Assembly: GCA_012523705.1 (NCBI GenBank) | Contig: JAAYTU010000058.1 | Span: 1-35,183 of the forward strand | Direction: 5' to 3' | Origin: Clostridiaceae bacterium | GTDB taxonomy: Bacteria > Bacillota > Clostridia > DSM-8532 | Length of the DNA: 35,183 bases | Shown here: piece by piece, positions 1 to 7,163 of the stretch | How the letters are laid out: each line of letters begins with the position of its first letter | How positions within the stretch are numbered: position 1 is the first letter of the stretch | Program-made: the position numbers and the translations under genes | Notes under the pieces: model-generated | Told to the model about the DNA's origin: nothing | The model's input: the letters and a program-made list of their open reading frames with translations, nothing else | Databases searched by the model: none

Positions 1-65
1 ATATTTTATGTATAATAAAGAAAAGCAGAGATGATTTGCAAAAAAAAGCTTAAGGAGGCTAAAGC

Positions 66-440
66 ATGATCGAGAATTTGAATGGGGAATTGAAAAAATA
101 TTTGGAGGGAAAACCTGTAGTATCTGCTCTTCTTAGTTTTGACATGATAGTTTTATATGTTGCCGCAGGGTTAATGCTTCTAAACCTGATAACACCACTG
201 GGAGGATTTGTAAGCGGGCTGCTTTTGTATGTCTTACTGCTTGGTGTTGTTTTATGTCTTGCAAACAATAACTTTACCGCGTTGATGATAGGTCTGGGAG
301 TAAAAGCCGGAATAGAAATTGTCTACCTGTTAATAAGCATCTTTGGTAAATACAGAGCATTTAGCTGGAGCTCATTATATGCTGCCGTTATATTTGGCTT
401 CTTTGCGTTCTTAGCATATAAAAAGACCTTCTCAAAGTAA
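66..440 (+). CDS. Small integral membrane protein, function unknown
   Basis: A 124-residue protein I do not recognise. After a short hydrophilic N-terminus (about residues 1-22) it shows four hydrophobic stretches, near residues 24-44, 46-66, 69-93 and 98-117, so it is probably a four-helix membrane protein; it ends in a short basic tail. No charged active-site motif is visible. The start is supported by an AAGGAGG ribosome binding site just upstream. A TATAAT at 11-16 could be the -10 of its promoter, with the -35 outside the window. A perfect 13-bp inverted repeat lies 30 nt past the stop. The next gene is a tRNA with its own promoter, so this is probably the last gene of its transcript. 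Coding is likely real; function cannot be inferred. Confidence 0.8.
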   Translation: MIENLNGELKKYLEGKPVVSALLSFDMIVLYVAAGLMLLNLITPLGGFVSGLLLYVLLLGVVLCLANNNFTALMIGLGVKAGIEIVYLLISIFGKYRAFSWSSLYAAVIFGFFAFLAYKKTFSK

Positions 441-470
441 ATACATAATAGCGAATCTCAAAATGAACAT

Positions 471-506
471 AATCGCCAGAACCAGTAACTGATGGTTCTG
501 GCGATT
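471..506. repeat. Perfect 13-bp inverted repeat after the membrane protein gene
   Basis: AATCGCCAGAACC is matched perfectly by GGTTCTGGCGATT across a 10-nt loop. It sits where a terminator for the 66-440 gene would be expected, but no T-run follows on either strand. It may act as a terminator, a transcript-stabilising 3' hairpin or a protein-binding site. Confidence 0.6.
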
Positions 507-561
507 GTAACTTATAGGGCTCGAGGTTGGCTGTATAGGTCAAAATTAAGCAAAATAGGTA

Positions 562-590
562 TTGAGATTTTCAAAGATATGTTCTATAAT
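562..590 (+). promoter_or_regulatory. Sigma-A promoter of tRNA-Pro
   Basis: TTGAGA, 17-nt spacer, TATAAT, ending 16 nt before the mature tRNA 5' end. Close match to the housekeeping consensus. Confidence 0.75.
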
Positions 591-606
591 AGTTTTTGTC
601 TGTTGT

Positions 607-684
607 CGGGGTGTAGCTCAGGTGGATTAGAGTGCTTGCTTGGGGTGCAAGAGGTCGCACGTTCAAGTCGTGTCACTCCGACCA
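607..684 (+). tRNA. tRNA-Pro (anticodon GGG)
   Basis: Complete cloverleaf. The acceptor arm CGGGGTG pairs with CACTCCG with one G-U, followed by discriminator A and an encoded CCA. The D-arm contains TAGCTCAG. The anticodon stem is CTTGC/GCAAG around loop TTGGGGT, which puts GGG at positions 34-36. The T-arm contains GTTCAAGTC. It is monocistronic, with its own promoter upstream and terminator downstream. The 127-aa ORF of the track that spans this gene is not a real protein. Confidence 0.95.
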
Positions 685-688
685 AGTT

Positions 689-740
689 AGAGTGGTCTTA
701 CAGGATTTGTAGCACAATTTCCTGTAAGGCCACTCTTTTT
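689..740 (+). terminator. Rho-independent terminator of tRNA-Pro
   Basis: A 17-nt arm AGAGTGGTCTTACAGGA pairs with TCCTGTAAGGCCACTCT around a 14-nt loop and is followed directly by a T-run. The stem begins 5 nt after the CCA. Confidence 0.85.
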
Positions 741-837
741 TATCGAAATTGCAGTTTCAACCTTCAATATATTTACATAAAAAGTAAAATAATTGGTATC
801 AAATTCTCAAAATTACTTAAATTTATATATTTTTCTA

Positions 838-865
838 TTTACATTCAGACAATATATGATATAAT
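838..865 (+). promoter_or_regulatory. Promoter of the abrB-like gene
   Basis: TTTACA, 16-nt spacer, TATAAT, with a TGn extended -10 element directly before the TATAAT. It lies 38 nt upstream of the abrB start, in very AT-rich DNA. Confidence 0.6.
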
Positions 866-903
866 TCAAAAATAATCTATTTTTTTATTTAGGAGGGATC
901 TGT

Positions 904-1143
904 ATGAGGGCCACCGGTTATGTGAGAAAGTTAGATTCTTTAGGCAGAATTGTACTTCCCAAATCATTACGCAAAGAGCTGGATATTAATGAAGGCGACG
1001 ATATTGAAATGTATGTGAACCAAGAGGGCAATGTTATCCTAGATAAGTATGTTCCAAGATGTATTTTTTGTGACCAATCAAAAACTGAGATTGTTGAATT
1101 TAGAGGTAAGTTAGTCTGCGATGATTGTATACGAGATATGTAA
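904..1143 (+). CDS. abrB: AbrB/SpoVT-family transition-state regulator with C-terminal Cys4 motif
   Basis: A 79-residue DNA-binding regulator. Residues 1-48 form the swapped-hairpin AbrB domain, with the family signature RKLDSLGRIVLPKSLR and a GDDIEMYV strand. AbrB proteins dimerise or tetramerise on AT-rich promoters and repress post-exponential genes. Residues 53-75 carry CxxC-x15-CxxC, which looks like a zinc-ribbon tail and is absent from the classic Bacillus subtilis AbrB as I recall it. The start has an AGGAGGG site 6 nt upstream. It has its own extended -10 promoter and its own terminator, so it is monocistronic and could autoregulate. Paralogues are common in Clostridia, so calling it the orthologue of B. 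subtilis AbrB is uncertain; family membership is secure. Confidence 0.9.
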   Translation: MRATGYVRKLDSLGRIVLPKSLRKELDINEGDDIEMYVNQEGNVILDKYVPRCIFCDQSKTEIVEFRGKLVCDDCIRDM

Positions 1144-1173
1144 TATCTGATATATATATAATCTTTAATATTT

Positions 1174-1202
1174 AAAACGGCGGTATTTACCGTCGTTTTT
1201 TT
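1174..1202 (+). terminator. Rho-independent terminator of the abrB-like gene
   Basis: AAAACGGCGGTA/TACCGTCGTTTT stem with a minimal loop and one G-U pair, running into a seven-T tract. Confidence 0.85.
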
Positions 1203-1255
1203 GGGTATAAACATATTGAGTCGAAATGTTTTTAACCGGATGGTTGGAGGTGCCC

Positions 1256-2251
1256 ATGCAAATTCGTGAGTATTATGAAGCTATGGAGGAAAAAAATCTA
1301 TCTGAATTCGCATGCCTGAGCAAAAGAAGTAAGGGCCGGGAAAAAATTGAGAGGCAATGTGATATCCGGACCGTTTTTCAGAGAGACAGAGATAGAATTA
1401 TCTATTCTAAAGCATTTAGGCGATTAAAGCATAAAACACAGGTTTTTATATCTCCCGAAGGAGACCATTATAGAACGCGTCTTACTCATACCCTGGAGGT
1501 TTCACAAATTGCCAGGACTATAGCCAGAGGCCTGAGGCTTAACGAGGACTTAACCGAGGCCATTGCCCTTGGACATGATTTAGGACACACTCCCTTTGGA
1601 CATGCAGGGGAAAGGATCTTGAACCAGGTATGCACCCTCGGATTTAAACATAATGAGCAAAGCGTCAGAGTGGTTGATGTATTGGAAAAGGACAGAAAGG
1701 GCTTGAATCTGACATGGGAGGTCAGAGACGGAATCTGTTGTCACACAGGGAACGATATGCCATCAACTTATGAAGGCTGTGTTGTCCGCTTCGCAGACAA
1801 AATAGCTTATATCAACCATGACATAGAAGATGCTATACGAGCTAGAATTCTGAGCGAACAGGATTTGCCAAAGGAATGCTCCAATACCCTAGGCAACACC
1901 TCCTCACGCCGGATTAACAATATGATTGTAAATATTATAGAGAACAGTATAAAGCATGGGACTATATGTATGAGCCAGGAATTTCAAGAGAGCTCTGACT
2001 GTTTAAGAAACTTTATGTTTGAAAATATTTACATTGGCTCCATTGCTAAAGTAGAAGAGTCAAAGGCTGAGAGCATGGTAAAAGAGCTGTTCTTGTATAT
2101 TTTAAAGACCCCTGACCTTTTGCCTCCTGATTACTATGAGGCTATTGATTCAGAGGGACTTGAACAGACTGTTTTAGATTACGTTGCGGGAATGACTGAC
2201 AGATATGCCGTGAAGAAATTCCAGGGAATTTACATTCCCGCTTCCTGGTAG
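1256..2251 (+). CDS. dgt: dGTPase-like HD-domain deoxynucleotide triphosphohydrolase
   Basis: 331 residues from the chosen start. The ORF-track start at 1226 is rejected because GGAGG lies 5 nt before the ATG at 1256 and none precedes 1226. The protein belongs to the Dgt/COG0232 HD-superfamily phosphohydrolases, which hydrolyse dNTPs to deoxynucleoside plus triphosphate and limit the dNTP pool. Visible features are the N-terminal SKAFRRLKHKTQVF motif, the first metal-binding His in RTRLTHTLEV, and the HD pair in ALGHDLGHTPFGHAGE; a later FADKIAYINHDIEDA segment supplies the last metal ligand. Length matches the short family members of Firmicutes. It precedes dnaG and rpoD, a common clostridial order linking nucleotide pool, replication and transcription genes. 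Substrate preference among dNTPs cannot be read from sequence. Confidence 0.9.
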   Translation: MQIREYYEAMEEKNLSEFACLSKRSKGREKIERQCDIRTVFQRDRDRIIYSKAFRRLKHKTQVFISPEGDHYRTRLTHTLEVSQIARTIARGLRLNEDLTEAIALGHDLGHTPFGHAGERILNQVCTLGFKHNEQSVRVVDVLEKDRKGLNLTWEVRDGICCHTGNDMPSTYEGCVVRFADKIAYINHDIEDAIRARILSEQDLPKECSNTLGNTSSRRINNMIVNIIENSIKHGTICMSQEFQESSDCLRNFMFENIYIGSIAKVEESKAESMVKELFLYILKTPDLLPPDYYEAIDSEGLEQTVLDYVAGMTDRYAVKKFQGIYIPASW

Positions 2252-2304
2252 CATATACATTTATATGTATATGGCATTAAAAACCATTTAAAATATCGGT
2301 TTTT
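2252..2304 (+). other. Hairpins between the dNTPase gene and dnaG
   Basis: Directly after the stop codon lies a perfect inverted repeat CATATACAT-ttat-ATGTATATG. It is followed by a weaker AAAAACC/GGTTTTT hairpin ending in four T residues, which may be a leaky terminator. No clear promoter for dnaG was found, so partial read-through is plausible. Confidence 0.4.
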
Positions 2305-2360
2305 AGAGAAGGAAAAAACGGCAATCTGTCGAATAATAAAGTCTAGAGGTTAATTGGTAT

Positions 2361-4157
2361 ATGTATTACCCTGAAGAAGTAATAGAGGATGTAAGAATAC
2401 GAAATGATATTGTTGAAGTAGCCTCAAGTTATATTAAGCTTGAGCGAAAGGGTAGACGATATTTTGCCCTGTGCCCCTTCCACGGTGAAAAAACCGCTTC
2501 TTTTTGTATCGAACCCACTAAACAGTTCTTTTATTGTTTTGGCTGCAACAAGGGTGGTAGTGTTATTCATTTTATTATGGATATCGAGAATCTCGAATTT
2601 GTGGACGCATTAAAATTTCTTGCGGACAGAGCGGGCATTACACTTCCCGAGCCAAATGATAATAGGGAAAAGGAAAAGACAAGGATCAGAAAAAAGATTC
2701 TTGAAGCAAATAAAGAAGCTGCTCGGTTCTTTTTCTCGAATTTGGCAAGCAGCAGTGGTGTTGAAGCCCAGGGGTATTTAAAAAAACGAAATCTGACAGA
2801 AAAAGCAATAAAACAGTTTGGCATCGGATTTGCCCTACAGGAAAAGGATGCCCTTACTAATTATTTACTAAATAAAGGAATGAGCAAAGGCCTGCTACTT
2901 GATGCTGGCCTTTCAACAGAAACCAAAGATGGATATCTGATAGACAGATTCAGAGGAAGAATAATGTTCCCTATTTTTGATATTAGGGGCAATACAATTG
3001 GCTTTGGTGGAAGGGCATTAGGTGATATTCAGCCTAAATATTTGAATTCTCCTGATACCCTTGCATTTAATAAAAGAAGAGAGCTTTATGGCCTGAATTA
3101 TGCAAGACTAAGTAAGAGTAAAAAATTATTGATTGTTGAAGGCTATTTGGATGTGATTTCATTGCATCAAGGGGGTATAGATTATGCAGTGGCATCATTA
3201 GGAACAGCATTAACTCAATCTCAAGCGTGGTTACTAAAAAAATATGCAGACGAAGTTATATTTTGTTATGATTCGGATACAGCTGGACAAGCCGCCACAC
3301 TGCGCGGACTGGAGATTCTGGAGAAAAGCGGGTGCAATGTTCGGGTGCTTTTACTGCCCGATGGAAAGGATCCGGATGAGTATATAAAAAATAATGGCTC
3401 TGAAAAGTTTAAAAACCTAGTGGAAAGGGCAATATCACTGCTAGAGTATAAAATTAAGGTACAGCAGAGAAAACACAATGTGGACAACATAGATGACAAA
3501 ATTAAATTGCTCAATAGCATAGCGGAAGTTCTAGCCGAGCACGACAATGAAGTTGAAATAGAGCTGTATACAGAGGCTTATGCAGAGCAATATGGGATTT
3601 CCAGAGACTCGCTAGAAAAAGAAATTAATAAAGTTAGAAATAATCAGAAACAAAATAGTGGGAAATATATTCAGAATAGAAGTAATTATAGCATGGGCAA
3701 TAGACAGCCTTCAATTACCAGTGTTGATCCCCGATATGGTGAGTTGGAATACATATTGTTGTTGACGCTCTGCAATGAAAACCGTTTATATCAAACGGTG
3801 TCACAGAGTTACGGATTAGATGACTTTAAGGATAGTGGTGCAAAGCTTGTTGCCAGGAAGGTATATGAAAGATTATCAGAAAATAAGAGTTGTGTTTTAG
3901 GGGAACTATTAAATGAACTCGATTCACAGCAGGCGGCATACATGGTTCGACTTTCTGAAACAAAATGCAAATTGGATGACTGCGAAAAGGCTGTGGAACA
4001 AATAATTAACAAGCTCCTGCTTTATACGCTTGAGGAGGAACAGAAACTGACATTTGAAAGGATAAAGAATGAGCAGGATGGCGATATAAGAAAGGAACTA
4101 GCTGTTGAGTTCAGTGAGCGAGCAGAAAAAATAGCTGAACTAAAAAGATTTGCATAA
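2361..4157 (+). CDS. dnaG: DNA primase
   Basis: 598 residues, normal DnaG length. It synthesises RNA primers at the replication fork and works with the replicative helicase. The N-terminal CHC2 zinc-binding domain is at about residues 38-64, with CPFHGEKT and FYCFGCNKGG giving the Cys-x2-His and Cys-x2-Cys ligands. The RNA polymerase core contains FGIGFA and RFRGRIMFPI; the TOPRIM fold follows at about residues 255-340, with the acidic VEGYLD and FCYDSDTAG motifs. The C-terminal 150 residues are the helicase-interaction region. The ribosome binding site (TAGAGGTTAA) is weak, which fits low primase expression. It lies 34 nt upstream of rpoD, recalling the dnaG-rpoD macromolecular synthesis operon. 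Confidence 0.97.
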   Translation: MYYPEEVIEDVRIRNDIVEVASSYIKLERKGRRYFALCPFHGEKTASFCIEPTKQFFYCFGCNKGGSVIHFIMDIENLEFVDALKFLADRAGITLPEPNDNREKEKTRIRKKILEANKEAARFFFSNLASSSGVEAQGYLKKRNLTEKAIKQFGIGFALQEKDALTNYLLNKGMSKGLLLDAGLSTETKDGYLIDRFRGRIMFPIFDIRGNTIGFGGRALGDIQPKYLNSPDTLAFNKRRELYGLNYARLSKSKKLLIVEGYLDVISLHQGGIDYAVASLGTALTQSQAWLLKKYADEVIFCYDSDTAGQAATLRGLEILEKSGCNVRVLLLPDGKDPDEYIKNNGSEKFKNLVERAISLLEYKIKVQQRKHNVDNIDDKIKLLNSIAEVLAEHDNEVEIELYTEAYAEQYGISRDSLEKEINKVRNNQKQNSGKYIQNRSNYSMGNRQPSITSVDPRYGELEYILLLTLCNENRLYQTVSQSYGLDDFKDSGAKLVARKVYERLSENKSCVLGELLNELDSQQAAYMVRLSETKCKLDDCEKAVEQIINKLLLYTLEEEQKLTFERIKNEQDGDIRKELAVEFSERAEKIAELKRFA

Positions 4158-4191
4158 TAATTTACGATAAACCGAGGGGTGGAGAAACAAA

Positions 4192-5682
4192 ATGGCAGAG
4201 AAAAAAAAGAAGATAATTGATGAGCCAGTCAAGAATAAGTCTACTACAAGGGCAAAGAAGAAAGAAAAGCCCGTTGATTTGGGGAAAGACATAGATGATT
4301 CAAAGGTTATTGATAAATCTGATTTAGAAGAACCCGATAAGAAAAAGACGGCTAAAAAAGGGACCGCTAAGAAGGTCAAGCCTGCAGCAAAGAAAGAAAC
4401 GGCTAATAAGGATACCGTAAAGAAAGCCGCTTCTAAAAAAGAGCCCACTGATCAGGGGGCGAATGAGAAGGCCAAATCTGAGAAAGATACTGCTAAGAAG
4501 GATACAACGAAAGGAGCGACTACAGAGGATTTGACTGATAAAAAAGAACCCATTAAGAAAAATGATGAAGATGTGAACATGGATTCTAAATCTATATTTA
4601 TTCGCCTTGCCAAAGAGGGAAAACAGAAAGGAATGCTGACATATCATCAAATAGTAGATGCTTTTGAGCGTGTTGAAATAACACCGGAACAAATTGAAAA
4701 AATCTATGAATCTCTTGAAAAACATGGGATAGAGGTTGTTCCCGAGAGCCTGGATGACGAATACGATGATATCCCCTTACTGGACAAGGAGGAAGAAGAC
4801 GAAGACGAAGATGAAGATAAGGATCTTGCTGATGTATCTATTCCTGAAGGAGTAAGCATAGATGACCCTGTAAGGATGTATTTAAAAGAAATAGGAAAAG
4901 TGCCTTTGCTCACCAGTGAAGAGGAGGTTGAGCTTGCACAGAGAATGGAGCAGGGCGATGAGGAAGCTAAAAGGCAATTAGCAGAGGCTAATCTGCGTCT
5001 TGTTGTTAGTATTGCTAAACGTTATGTCGGAAGAGGAATGCTGTTTTTGGATTTGATACAAGAGGGTAACCTAGGTCTCATTAAAGCAGTAGAAAAATTT
5101 GATTATAGAAAAGGTTTTAAGTTCAGCACCTATGCCACATGGTGGATAAGACAGGCTATAACAAGAGCTATTGCGGACCAGGCTAGAACTATTCGCATAC
5201 CCGTCCATATGGTTGAAACTATTAATAAGCTTATCCGGGTATCAAGACAACTACTTCAGGAACTTGGAAGAGATCCGACACCTGAAGAAATTGCTAAAGA
5301 AATGGGCATGACCGAGGATAAGGTCAGGGATATCATGAAGATTTCTCAAGAGCCTGTTTCCCTTGAGACTCCCATAGGTGAAGAGGAAGACAGTCATTTA
5401 GGTGACTTTATTCCTGACGATGAAGCTCCCGCACCAGCTGAATCAGCAGCATATGCCCTGCTAAAGGAGCAACTGGTGGATGTTTTGGATACTCTTACCC
5501 CAAGGGAGGAGAAGGTCCTTAGGCTACGATTTGGATTGGACGACGGCAGAGCACGAACCTTAGAAGAGGTTGGTAAAGAATTTAGCGTCACAAGAGAAAG
5601 AATACGCCAGATCGAAGCAAAGGCTTTAAGAAAGCTTCGTCACCCAAGCCGTAGTAAGAAGCTAAAGGATTTCTTGGACTAA
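4192..5682 (+). CDS. rpoD: Primary sigma factor RpoD/SigA with long Lys-rich N-terminal extension
   Basis: 496 residues; Firmicute SigA proteins are usually about 360-390. It directs RNA polymerase to housekeeping promoters, which match the TTGACA/TATAAT sites seen in this window. Residues about 132-190 resemble region 1.1. Region 1.2 starts at [17 protein letters not shown]; region 2 contains [17 protein letters not shown] and [15 protein letters not shown]; region 3 follows, and region 4 has the [23 protein letters not shown]. The extra length is residues 1-128, a low-complexity segment with recurring AKK(D/E)T-like units, then an acidic stretch ([12 protein letters not shown]) between regions 1.1 and 1.2. 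GGTGGAG upstream supports the start at 4192; an internal Met at residue 130 has no convincing ribosome binding site. Confidence 0.97.
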   Translation: MAEKKKKIIDEPVKNKSTTRAKKKEKPVDLGKDIDDSKVIDKSDLEEPDKKKTAKKGTAKKVKPAAKKETANKDTVKKAASKKEPTDQGANEKAKSEKDTAKKDTTKGATTEDLTDKKEPIKKNDEDVNMDSKSIFIRLAKEGKQKGMLTYHQIVDAFERVEITPEQIEKIYESLEKHGIEVVPESLDDEYDDIPLLDKEEEDEDEDEDKDLADVSIPEGVSIDDPVRMYLKEIGKVPLLTSEEEVELAQRMEQGDEEAKRQLAEANLRLVVSIAKRYVGRGMLFLDLIQEGNLGLIKAVEKFDYRKGFKFSTYATWWIRQAITRAIADQARTIRIPVHMVETINKLIRVSRQLLQELGRDPTPEEIAKEMGMTEDKVRDIMKISQEPVSLETPIGEEEDSHLGDFIPDDEAPAPAESAAYALLKEQLVDVLDTLTPREEKVLRLRFGLDDGRARTLEEVGKEFSVTRERIRQIEAKALRKLRHPSRSKKLKDFLD

Positions 5683-5710
5683 AATCGTAGATTATTTTAG
5701 TTATATTCTA

Positions 5711-5739
5711 TTGACAGAACTTGTTTCATAATATATAGT
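5711..5739 (+). promoter_or_regulatory. Sigma-A promoter of the infC operon leader
   Basis: TTGACA, 17-nt spacer, TATAGT. A near-consensus promoter 30 nt after the rpoD stop, placing the transcript start around 5746, just before the leader hairpins. Confidence 0.8.
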
Positions 5740-5745
5740 GTTAGT

Positions 5746-5930
5746 TGGTAATCAAGTAGAAGCTTTGCTTCTCACCTTGTTCGGCAATAGCCGGCGGGTC
5801 AATAGCGATATCTGGTATCTGATGTAGATTCGTTAATTGACATAAAACAGGTGGAGCACGGCTTCACCTGTTTATTTATTGTGGGAAACCACATTATCTT
5901 TCTATTCGCTTCGGCGGGTGGATATATTAT
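5746..5930 (+). promoter_or_regulatory. Structured leader of infC-rpmI-rplT, probable L20-type autoregulatory leader
   Basis: About 190 nt of untranslated leader between a strong promoter and infC. It contains hairpin AGAAGC-ttt-GCTTCT, a CACCTTGTT segment, a GCCGGC-containing element, and then an intrinsic terminator. The CACCT at 5773-5777 is complementary to the AGGTG of the terminator's 5' arm, so the two can form alternative pairings. Ribosomal protein L20 is known to repress this operon in Firmicutes by binding such a leader and promoting premature termination. Assignment rests on position, layout and general resemblance; a covariance-model match was not run. Confidence 0.7.
5845..5880 (+). 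terminator. Attenuator terminator in the infC leader
   Basis: AAACAGGTGGAG pairs with CTTCACCTGTTT (12 bp, one G-U) around a 5-nt loop, followed by TTTATTTATT. It lies about 65 nt upstream of infC, so it terminates the leader transcript rather than rpoD. Confidence 0.8.
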
Positions 5931-5945
5931 TCGGAGGTGTTTTTT

Positions 5946-6461
5946 ATTAGTAAGGACCATGCACAGATCAATTCGGCTATTCGTGACAAGGAAGTACGAC
6001 TAATTGATGTAGATGGAACTATGATTGGTGTTGTCTCGGCGAGAGAGGCACAGCTAAAAGCAAACGAAAGGGAATTGGATCTGGTGAAGATAGCTCCTAA
6101 CGCAAATCCACCTGTTTGCAAGATTATGGATTATGGCAAGTACTTGTATGAGCAAAGCAAGCGAGAGAAAGAAGCAAGGAAGAAGCAGACTACAATTGAA
6201 GTTAAAGAGATAAGACTTTCTGCAAAAATCGAGGAGCATGATTTTAACTTCAAGGTCAAAAACGCCATAAAATTTCTTGAAGATGGGGATAAAGTTAAGG
6301 CAACTATCCGTTTCAGAGGTCGAGAAATAGCATATTCAGCCTTAGGACGGGAAGTTATGAACAAATTCGCCGAATCTGTCAAGGAATATGGAAAAGTGGA
6401 CAGACAGCCTTCAATGGAAGGCAGAACCATGTCCATGATATTTTCTCCAATTAAAAAATAA
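5946..6461 (+). CDS. infC: Translation initiation factor IF-3, probable AUU start codon
   Basis: 171 residues from an ATT start. IF-3 binds the 30S subunit, prevents premature 50S joining and discriminates against non-canonical start codons. The sequence matches the family throughout, including [33 protein letters not shown] and the C-terminal [12 protein letters not shown]. The ORF track's GTG at 5937 overlaps the GGAGGTG ribosome binding site and cannot be the start. Six nt after that site comes ATT AGT AAG GAC, aligning with the ISKD/MSKD N-terminus of other IF-3 proteins. AUU starts are known in infC and let IF-3 limit its own synthesis. It heads infC-rpmI-rplT, with rpmI 22 nt downstream. 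Confidence 0.95.
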   Translation: MSKDHAQINSAIRDKEVRLIDVDGTMIGVVSAREAQLKANERELDLVKIAPNANPPVCKIMDYGKYLYEQSKREKEARKKQTTIEVKEIRLSAKIEEHDFNFKVKNAIKFLEDGDKVKATIRFRGREIAYSALGREVMNKFAESVKEYGKVDRQPSMEGRTMSMIFSPIKK

Positions 6462-6483
6462 TAATAGAGAAGAGGTTAGCTAT

Positions 6484-6681
6484 ATGTCAAAGCTCAAAAC
6501 CCATAGTGGTTCAAAAAAGAGATTTAAAGTTACTGCGACCGGAAAGGTTAAGAGAAACCAAGGTTACAAAAACCATATTTTAACGAAAAAAACAACTAAA
6601 AGAAAAAGACAGCTTCGCAGGAGTTTGGTTGCATCGGATGCTAATGCTGCAACAATAAAACAGATGCTGCCTTACGCTTAA
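6484..6681 (+). CDS. rpmI: 50S ribosomal protein bL35
   Basis: 65 residues, the usual bL35 length, strongly basic. Family features are the N-terminal [22 protein letters not shown] and the central [16 protein letters not shown]. It is a small late-assembly protein of the large ribosomal subunit. It sits between infC and rplT in the universal infC-rpmI-rplT order, with a modest AGAGG site before the ATG, and probably shares the leader-controlled transcript. Confidence 0.97.
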   Translation: MSKLKTHSGSKKRFKVTATGKVKRNQGYKNHILTKKTTKRKRQLRRSLVASDANAATIKQMLPYA

Positions 6682-6713
6682 GGCTTGATTATTAAAAAGA
6701 GAGGTGTTTTAAA

Positions 6714-7058
6714 ATGGCGCGAGTAAAAAGCGGTGTTCGCAAACGTGCGAAGCATAAGAAGATTCTAAAACTTGCCAAAGGTTATTTTGGTGCAAAAAGT
6801 AAACTGTATAGAGTGGCAAATGAGGCTGTAATGAAGTCTCTGAGCTATGCATATAGAGACAGAAAGCAAAAGAAACGCGATTTCAGAAAGCTTTGGATTA
6901 CACGTATAAATGCAGCAGCCAGAATGAACGGAATGTCATACAGCAAGTTTATGAATGCTCTTAAGAAGTCTGGTATTACTTTGAACAGAAAAGTTCTGGC
7001 AGACATGGCAGTTAATGATGCTGCAGGTTTCAAAATGCTAGTTGAAAAAGTAAAATAG
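6714..7058 (+). CDS. rplT: 50S ribosomal protein bL20
   Basis: 114 residues, near the usual 117-119, basic. It starts with the family motif [19 protein letters not shown] and contains [31 protein letters not shown] and [15 protein letters not shown]. bL20 binds 23S rRNA early in 50S assembly and, in Firmicutes, also binds the leader of this operon to repress it; the leader seen upstream is consistent with that. GAGAGG lies before the ATG. Confidence 0.97.
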   Translation: MARVKSGVRKRAKHKKILKLAKGYFGAKSKLYRVANEAVMKSLSYAYRDRKQKKRDFRKLWITRINAAARMNGMSYSKFMNALKKSGITLNRKVLADMAVNDAAGFKMLVEKVK

Positions 7059-7083
7059 ATTTGATGGTTGGATATATCCCGTC

Positions 7084-7163
7084 AGGAAATTGGAGTTTCC
7101 TCGCACTTTGAGAATTGACTTAAGGTGTGAAGCAACTCCTTTCTTATGTATCCGGAGTGCATT
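7084..7163 (+). other. Hairpin-forming spacer before the rRNA methyltransferase
   Basis: AGGAAA/TTTCCT forms a short hairpin at 7084-7101. GC(A)ACTCC at 7132-7139 can pair with GGAGTGC at 7154-7160, covering the ribosome binding site of the next gene. AACTCC at 7134-7139 can instead pair with GGAGTT at 7092-7097. The mutually exclusive pairings could modulate translation, but short motifs like these also arise by chance. Confidence 0.3.

Noticed and set aside
492-875. 127-aa plus-strand ORF
   Set aside because: It spans the tRNA-Pro gene, its promoter and its terminator, and has no ribosome binding site.
918-1214. 98-aa minus-strand ORF opposite the abrB-like gene
   Set aside because: Shadow of abrB; no ribosome binding site and no recognisable family.
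4192-4580. RpoD extension as a separate fused protein or a mis-called start
   Set aside because: The frame is continuous, the ribosome binding site is good at 4192, and composition is low complexity rather than a folded domain; kept as an extension.
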